A DNA stretch of 64,000 nt from Asterella californica (lineage: Eukaryota; Streptophyta; Marchantiopsida; Marchantiales; Aytoniaceae). A program made the translations under genes and the position numbers. Numbering within the stretch: the stretch's first letter is position 1; every line of letters begins with the position of its first letter. Positions 56,142 through 64,000 of this stretch are shown one piece after another. The notes below the pieces were generated by a model, which was given only the letters and a program-made list of their open reading frames with translations, was not told the origin of the DNA and did no database searches. The stretch covers positions 1,736,001 to 1,800,000 of the forward strand of contig JAYKYS010000010.1 of assembly GCA_036924285.1 (NCBI GenBank). The letters are read 5' to 3'.

Positions 56142-58720
56142 TGATCGACCAACAACTCCAGCAGGCACGCATCACCCGAGAGGCAGCGCTAATACAGCCA
56201 TTGTCCGGAAAATGCTAGACCTCCCCTCATTCTCCTATACTCCACCAAGCGAAGAAGACGATTTCTCTCTCCGGTCTATCCAGTCCGCTTGTGCAGGCTG
56301 GAGCAATCTCTAGACCTTCAATCGAGCGAAACCGACTCGAGGCAAAGAGTGGCAGAGCACCTCAGGAGCCGGTGGGGGTCTCATTCCGATGCGACGTCCC
56401 TACGATTGAGTTCAGCAATCTAGCTAAGTATAATCTGCACGACACATGAAACACAAGGTCAGCAGAAGACTCGGAAAGACAAGCTCTACTTCTCTTACTG
56501 TTCAACATAATACTCACGACAGCCACGACTGCAAATTTGCTGGACAGCTCTTGAACACCGGGGGAATACTCTAAACAACGATGTCTGCTTTTCCCTTCCA
56601 ACCCATACATACTTTCTGAACTGAACCATCGCCGGTAGGGCTAAGCGAACAAACATTTAGATTAGTGGGGGGAGCGCAAAGCGTGGTCAGCCTACAAAGC
56701 AAATTAAGGCAAATGACGCGAACGAACGAAATTGGACAAACGAATTATGAGAAACTGTGACAGTAAAGGCCTGCTGCTTGACCTGACAACGAAATCAGAG
56801 CCACACATGCCACAGGCTAAATCCTGAGCAGAGCCCACTATCCCTTATCTACATCTGCTCTCTTACTCACCCTCTGGAGAAATGACCGACTGGCGCAGGT
56901 CTGCAAGTACACCACCCGTACAGAAGAAAGTCTATCTGCGACGATCACAGATTTCCCCGATGCATGGGAACCTCCTCGCAGGGGGAAGATGTCTGGCTGG
57001 TCGAGAAAAGAAGGTCGGAGGAAGTGCAAACTAGACACTAAAATTACAATATGCACAGTTCGAGATATACGCGACACACCGAAAGTCACACACACACACA
57101 AACACACTCGACGACCGACGAGTGGACGAACGACTAGACTAACCCAGTTACACAATAACAGCACAGCACAGAAACAAGCTGTTGCCTACACCACTCAACT
57201 GAACTCGTGTTCGTCTCAAAGAGCGAGAGGAGTGAGCCCCTGATGAGCACACACACTGCCCTTTCGCCTCACCAGTTCTAGCAAGTCGACAAGGGTGGAG
57301 AGAGGAAGACAGCGACAGACGGGCAGCAGCAGGCCCTCCTTTCCCCTCCTCTCATCCAGGCAGGCAGGCTACTCCAACAACAACACAAAACAAACAAAAA
57401 CATGGGAAAAAGAATTTGTCAAGTGCCGTTCTCTCCACCCCCCTCCCTGGCTTGTCTGTCTGAACCTTTCCTCTCTCGCTCTTTCTATCTCTACTCACGG
57501 TTTCGGCTCCTCCGCTTCATCCCCCTCGTCAGAAACGCACTTCGACTCCCTCCTCCGGCTACTTACATCCGCACTCCACAACCAATCCAAGCCAGCCCAG
57601 TCTCTTCTCGTCCCACTTTGTCCTTTCGAGTGCAGCACACTCTCCTCAGACTGTAGAGCTAAGACTAAGTAAAGCACTTGGGCCACACGCGACAGCTCCG
57701 TCAAAGAGCAGACGATACTGCGGGAGCAGACCTTCGTCAAGGTGCTGCTTTCCCTACTACGGTAGCTCTTCCGCAGCAGTCGCTGTCGTACCAGCAATAG
57801 ACGGCGACTCCGCGAGCGAATCAACAGTGGACTAAGAGGAAGGAGGACAACGGCAGTAAAATGTCAAACGCGAACGGAGACTAGTAACTGTGCTGATGCT
57901 GTACAGTTCACGATGGATGTACATCGTTGGTTTCGTATGCTCGATATACTCGGTGTGCTGTGCTGTGGTAGTAGGGGATGGTAGCAATGGCGGGCGAACG
58001 TGGCAGATATTAAAGCCGAACGTGGTAAAGTTTGCGTTTTGCTGGACACGACCGTCGCTAACCGTCACAAGGGTTCTGGAGACGAGATGACGGTGGCCCA
58101 CGGCCAGGCTTCTGGCTAGGACCGTTCTGTGAAGATCACCCGGGCCCTTTACTGCGCTCTACTAATAATGACTCGCTCCGGACAGCGACAGACGCTGGAG
58201 GGTTAGAACCCGGTTAACTTCGAACCCGGGGTTGGGTATGGCTTTCCCGCCATTGACACGTCAGCGCACGTTAGCCCCGGTAACTGCTGACAGCACCCTG
58301 ATACAGTACTGTCAGCCTTCCCCTCCCCTCCTACACCTTGGCAGCAGAGCAGGAGCTCTGTACTGTACTGTATAGAGCGCAGCAGCCAGGTTCGTCCCTC
58401 GGAATGCCGGCGACTGTCCGACTACCGCACCGGCTGCCGGCGGTACCCTTCCTTCGTTATCACACTGTGACTCGCGGGGGTCTACATTCACCGGCGACAG
58501 TCGTCTCTGGTTTGCGCCAGCAGCAGCTAATAACCGACTCCGACCCGGCATCTGCCCAGCCGCCGCCTCGTCTGTTTATTCCTGCTCTTCCTTCCTTCCT
58601 CCCTCCCCTCTCTCGCTACCGGAACCCTTCATACAAGAACGGGGACGAGGCAGAGTTGGAGTGACCTGTCACACAAACAAATTATCCACTTCACTAGAAG
58701 AGAACGGATTCCGGGCCAGG
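56142..58720 (-). promoter_or_regulatory. Presumed 5' UTR and promoter region of the kinase gene
   Basis: On the plus strand this is a pyrimidine-rich tract (57430-57620) with an (AC)n run (57079-57100) and GAAC-type tetranucleotides (56721). On the gene strand these become GA-rich leader-like sequence. No protein is recognised. A 5' UTR intron is possible. The transcription start cannot be placed. Confidence 0.35.
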
Positions 58721-60145
58721 GTCGACTTGATGGACTCGTGAAGTACGTGTATTCTAAATGGATGGAAATATGACAGCTCGTCTTTCTGATATCAAAATGG
58801 GCAATAATATAAGCCGGCAGCCAACGATAGGGAATCCCACTAACCTTAGTTGTAATTAATTAGGCTTCACCAGATTTCTCACCTTTCCAGCATGGCCCAT
58901 TAACATTGTTGGTGTTGACGGTACCAAAGTGCCAAATTATCAACCTGGTCAATCAATTAAGCGAGTGTGTCATGGACTTACGCTAAGTGATGTTTCAGTA
59001 CTGAACTTAGTGCTCCAGCCTCAAACTTCTTGCCTCATCTGTACCATCACAGAAGTTCAGCAGGGATCAGCAAGCGGCTCAATACCCCATCTGACTATCG
59101 GATCCAGCTGGATTCACATATTGTACTTAGACCCACAAACGGACACCGCTGGAAAACATTTCACTCCATGCAACTCAAGTTCAGTCGCTAGTGCTGACAG
59201 CCCATTCCTGGCTTGCTCTCCGCTAGAACCCGCCACCCAGCCAGCCTTTAGAAGCTCACCTAGCTAGATCCCGAACTTGGCTATAAAAGGTCTTGAGCTC
59301 TTCTTGTTAGTGAGCTCTACCTGTACTTCACCGGATGTCATGAAGCAGATGCATCTGGAATAACTCGGGTTAACTCCCCCCAACTGAAAGGGTCTAATGT
59401 TAGACCACCAACCAGCATCACCAACAAAAGCATACGTCCCAAGACCTCGCTAATCATGAGTGACAGCGGAGATATATTTTACCAGTTAAATCTCCTCCTG
59501 GAGCCATTCTAAAAGAGGGGCTGTTCTAGCTGGAACCGCTAACTACCGGTACTTGGCTCCAACAAGGAGAAGATTCATTCCAGAAAACACCATACATACA
59601 AGCCGAATGGGGGAGATACTCGATGCAGTGGCCCATCAACTAAAAATAAACCGGCTTGTCAAGACACACAGAGCACTGCCATGGACCATGGTCTGTGGCC
59701 TTATGATAACAGTAACAGGCTCTCCTCATCTCGAGAAAGGTGAGCGGTAACGCCGGTCAGGTACCAGTCCCTCTCTTCTCCTCTCCTCTATGTTGGGTTC
59801 TTGCACTGTACAGTGACGGGGCGTCCGTCTGCTCAACTGAACACACCACGTTAACGTCTCACCTGCTGTCGGAACCCCCACGTCAACCTAACCGAACCCC
59901 GCATGTTCCTACCTGGCAACCCCCTGGGCAACTGCTGCTGCTGTAGACTGCTTTCGATTCCTCTCTGCTTTCTGTCCTCTTTGCTCTTTGCCCCCCCTTT
60001 TGCCAGTTATCCACTTCAGTTGGACCTCAATGCGCCTAAACGGCATCGGAACATTGGACTCTCATCACCTGACCTCGAGCTCAGCTTCGATGGAATGCTA
60101 CATGTGACTTGTATCTAACTCTCGTCGAGGTCGCTTATGAAGAAT
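58721..60145. other. Intergenic DNA, nothing recognised
   Basis: Balanced base composition but no domain-bearing frame. The 58929-59267 frame has no recognisable motif. Confidence 0.45.
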
Positions 60146-60149
60146 GGCA

Positions 60150-60177
60150 GGGAGGGAGGGAGGGAGGGAGGGAGGGA
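60150..60177 (+). repeat. (GGGA)7 microsatellite, possible G-quadruplex
   Basis: Seven perfect GGGA units supply more than the four GGG runs with one-base loops needed for a compact G-quadruplex on the plus strand. It is not linked to a recognised promoter. Confidence 0.8.
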
Positions 60178-62753
60178 CACTGTGCATATGTGTGCTAGAC
60201 CAAGCTCGTGTTGGATCTCACTGTTCGTCGATGGATGAATTATATTATCACCAGCTCGATACTGTATACAGAGTCTCGACTTTTAAGTTACGAACCCACC
60301 AAGCTCGTGAGATGACAAGATTCAAAACGTGTGTCATCAAGTGATGGTGCTACTGTGGAGTTTGTACATGTGGTACATGCGCTTTTCCTTCCTTCCCTCC
60401 CTCTCTACGTTCATTCATTCTCGGGTTATTCGTTTGAACTTTGATCATCGAAACAAACCTTCCACGTCTACGATCTACCCTAGTAAATGAGAATATGTGG
60501 AAAAGCTCTAAAAGTAATAAACATCTGCACTCAAGTCGGTGCAACGGGAAGAGTGGTTCAGATCTTCAATGATATAATTATTATCGAATATCTGCATATT
60601 TACAAAATAAATCTACCTGTGTAAATCTTTAACATTTATGAAGAAGTACGTTTTGTATACAGATACTGTAATTGCTTTACTGTGGAGGGTTATTACGTTG
60701 AAATAGAGTAGAACAATTTTGTCGATAAGAGTCTTGAAAAGGAAGGGGAAATAAGCGCTAGGACACAGTGGTGAGATATGTTGATATGGTAGAGCTTCGT
60801 GTACCACAGTCACGGTTCCCAAGTCTCACTCACGAGAACGAATATCTGAACATTCTGTTACATACCTTTGTGGGTCTTGAGTTACGAAAAATATATATTT
60901 ATCATCTTCTACGTCAAAATATACATGTTAATCCTTAAAAACTGGAAAATCAGATCATCTGAATTATTTAAAAAAGAAAAGCTATAATCTAAGTTTGCAC
61001 TACTCTCGTACTGAACTTTGTAAATTCCCACCCTCGCTGGCCTCATCTTAATACAAGTGAAAGTTGTGTAAGTTTGAGTCATCTTGTGCTGGCATCACAT
61101 TATAATATGTCACTTATACTCCAATGTAACCTCTTTAATGAGAACTTGATGAGAAGAACGAAATCTGTCGATACAGTTAGAGTCGCAATGTGTATAGCGA
61201 CGCATGATTTTATATCATGTACCGATCATCTCACTGTATCTCGGGGATGTCACACTACATCTAGTACAAATCTTTGTACGACATAATAAATATTGTAAGA
61301 AATGATCAGTTCATACTATATTATACAGGGATACAGATTTTAAAGCCGGAAGATATAATGAATGAAGGTACTGAAAAAAGTCCATCATTAATCAAAATAA
61401 AATAAGTCTAATATAGAGTGACGACGATTTATAAAATAAAAGAAACAGAAGAATAACAATATTCAATATTCAAAAAGATAAAAGGTTGTATCATTTTGAA
61501 CTAATCAAAAGACTCTACTTGTCACATACCCTGAGGAATATCTTTTAGTTTTTAAATTTCACCAAACATGGGGGTCTAAACCTGGTAATCACTATGTATG
61601 AAATAGATATTATATATATACAGCATCACCTATAGTTCTAACAGTGATATTATTCTTCTATAATAATCCGTTTTATTTTAATTTTATATACTAAAAATAT
61701 AAAATATAGAAATCAAGAAAATAATATCAGTGAATGGATATAAAGAATAAAGCTATCTAAAATATATTTGAAAGTTTTGAATTATAACACAAGTGTAAAC
61801 AAAATTCATTTCTAAAGTTATAACGGTATATTTCACAATAAATGATAATAAATTTCTGTAATAAATATATGCAAAAGTATGTGCTTGTTGCACATAACGT
61901 TGAAGCTTCACGTGTCGCCAAGGTGGCATGGAGTCGAGTCGTCTGGCGAGGGATCTCATAATGTGCAAGGGCAGCAACGGCTGCAGAAAGCCCCACAGTG
62001 AAAATGGACTAAAACTACATCCACAATAAAAGAATTCAACAGTTTATTGATTTAATCAAAGATAAGTTTACTCTTGTGCAAGCAACATGTATTAGCAATT
62101 TGTTGAAGTACTAGCTAGTAACCTGCTATTGAATATGTAGTAGCCAACTCTTCATAGCAATAAGGTGTTGTGGTTGGATCATTCAGAAATTGTTGAAACA
62201 GGTTGACGTGTTAACTCGTCACTTCAAAAGCCCTCATAGACAGCAGAGTATCATCCAATTCGAGCTCAAGGTATTTATCTGAATTTACTATCAATGTTTC
62301 ATTTGATATCTATACAAATGATATTTCGTTGATAACATTATAAGAGAAATCTTAATCCTAATTCGCTTCATGTGACTCACTTATTCTGAGCAAAGCTCGA
62401 GTATAATATCTAAGTATGTAGTATTGCAAACCTTAAATCAATCATAATTTGCTCCATATGATGGGTTTTGTATCTTGTTACAACTAGAAAAGGGTCATTA
62501 TATATCATGAGTTTAACACCCCAACAAATTTTATTTCTACAACAGACATGTTACATAGCGACTGTTCTCACATCGAGGGTATACTATACATTAGGATAAA
62601 AACCAAGAATATGTTGTAGTCATTGTGCTCTTTGACACAAAGGAGTTTTCAAGTTAACCCAATGCAGATTCAGAGCTTTTATCTATCACCTTTTCACTAT
62701 TATCCCCTGCTCTCAATGCACCTATGATGTATATCATATGAGACATCGAATAT
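60178..62753. other. A+T-rich intergenic DNA
   Basis: A CTTCCTTCCCTCCCTC tract lies at 60388-60403. No gene, RNA or transposon domain recognised. Confidence 0.5.
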
Positions 62754-62912
62754 CGGTGTCGCAAGTGGTTTAGCCTATAGTCATCTAAGAGAAAAGTCGT
62801 GAGTTCAATCCTTGTGGACACGGTTGAAAGTGCATGCTGCTGCAAACTGTTAATGAAGCTTCTAGTTCGAATATCTCTGTGGTGCACTCACATGGAAAGT
62901 CTCATGGTACTG
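62754..62912 (+). repeat. SINE-like repeat, copy 2, with pol III boxes
   Basis: TCGCAAGTGGTT (62759) resembles a tRNA A box and GAGTTCAATCC (62801-62811) a B box, about 40 bp apart. The downstream ~100 bp (AAAGTGCATGCTGCTGCAAA, TTAATGAAGCTTCTAGTTCG, CTGTGGTGCACTCACATGG) matches copy 1 at 21942-22098. The layout of a tRNA-derived head plus an unrelated body is that of a SINE. No A-tail or target duplication is clear. Confidence 0.5.
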
Positions 62913-64000
62913 GAAGACCCCAAGGACAGATAATACCATTTACCATTTATATTCTGCAAATGCTGAAACTCTAGAAGCAGCTCCGATTCTCTGACTGCAT
63001 TGCACCATCCTTTATCCCATACTCTGCTTAAGTTGAAGAGAGTGACATTACGTGTTGCTTCTTACTTGACTATGTTAATGCAAAACTTGATGTAGAGTTG
63101 CGATTAACTGTATCATCAGCCCAGTAAGCATTTGTGTATCTCTCTATTGTAATGTTTTTCTTCTTCACATGAAACTTGAATCCGAATTAGAAGTCATTGC
63201 AAATATCTCAAAATCTGTTTACAGTCTTCAAATGTGACTCCTTTGTGATCTTCCATATAAATTGACTTACATTGCTAATCGAAGAGCTGACATCGAGTCT
63301 AGTCATGAAAGTAAGGTAAATAAGTCTAATAAATAATCTAGTAAATAGTCCACCCGTCTTCTGTATTCAGTGTTTTCTACTGACTTGTCATTCTTTCCTT
63401 GTTGATTGATTTTTTTGCCAGTTTTCATAAGCAGGTCCATTGACTATTGAGTATTTCTTCAACCTATTTACTTTGGTCTACCCAAACTGCACAGTTAACA
63501 TGAGAAACTCTTAACTGAAGAAAATATTTCAGTTCTCCAAGATCACCATGTCAAACTCTTAGCACAAGTCTTCTTTTACTTCCTTCATTGCTTCAGTATC
63601 ATCCACGTACAAAAGTAAGAGTGTTTTACCCTTCTTGATCTTCAAAAATGTACAGGTTTGGATCTACACGACTACTCTGAAGATACGAATCCATTCTTCA
63701 TTCTTCATTTTCGAGCTATTTGACAAAGTAAGGAGCTTTCTTGAGCTTCTTTTCTTGATCCACCAGTTCTTTTTCTTCTGGCAATAGAAAACCATGGTGG
63801 AACATGTATTGTAACAATTATATGAATCTGAAATGATAAGTTTAAGAAAAAGTTTGAAAATTAGCTTATTAATCTCCTCGATTGTACAATCATTATATAC
63901 ATCAGTATGCATCCATACACATAAAAGTTTCTTCACAGTTTACATGTATATTTTCTGCAGGAGAAAAATGTTATCTCACAATCTTCAGTGTCTAGTGAAA
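62913..64000. other. A+T-rich intergenic DNA
   Basis: No gene recognised; a minus-strand frame at 63664-63936 looks like chance. The window ends here without an obvious gene start. Confidence 0.45.

Overview
The window looks like nuclear DNA from a land plant, most likely a bryophyte and perhaps a liverwort of the Marchantia type. That placement is inference. It rests on the plant-only protein families present (a plastid-targeted phosphoglycerate dehydrogenase, a GeBP/DUF573 protein, an AGCVIII protein kinase with DFD in place of DFG), compact genes with few introns, and the character of the retroelement remnants. No species-diagnostic marker was found.

Only four host genes can be supported. 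They are: a chloroplast-type alpha/beta-hydrolase without introns (9866-11026, +); a GeBP/storekeeper-like DNA-binding protein without introns (14213-15421, +); a five-exon plastid D-3-phosphoglycerate dehydrogenase of 628 aa (31868-34836, +), the entry enzyme of the phosphorylated serine pathway; and a two-exon D6PK/PVPK1-type AGCVIII kinase of 583 aa (53171-56141, -). They share no pathway and are not an operon-like cluster. Each sits in a short, more G+C-rich island separated by kilobases of A+T-rich DNA.

The rest is decayed mobile DNA. From 1 to 9.3 kb there is A+T-rich sequence with copies of an unusual paired-hairpin repeat, a retrotransposon gag zinc-knuckle remnant, and a ~457 bp antisense piece of 25S rRNA joined to that remnant. 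From 16.8 to 22.8 kb there is an inverted-repeat-bounded element, a perfect 28-bp palindrome, a SINE-like repeat and another paired-hairpin copy. From 23.06 to 26.23 kb lies a 5'-truncated LINE with an A-rich tail on the minus strand. From 29.28 to 30.21 kb there is a foldback-like element with a likely target-site duplication, a SINE-like element and a 71-bp tandem duplication. From 39.5 to 43.9 kb there is an old Ty3/gypsy element on the minus strand with both LTRs, whose gag lies directly against integrase because protease, RT and RNase H are gone. From 44.4 to 53 kb and 56 to 64 kb there is intergenic and promoter-like DNA with simple repeats.

The best candidate for something undescribed is the paired-hairpin repeat (copies or fragments near 2150, 2681, 3026, 3973, 8655, 22500, 39150 and 44381). 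Its unit is about 320-355 bp. It carries two adjacent long inverted repeats, one A+T-rich with a CCTAACCCTTCC core and one built on GCATATTCACC-TCTTCC. There is at least one compensatory stem change and one apparent loop inversion between copies.
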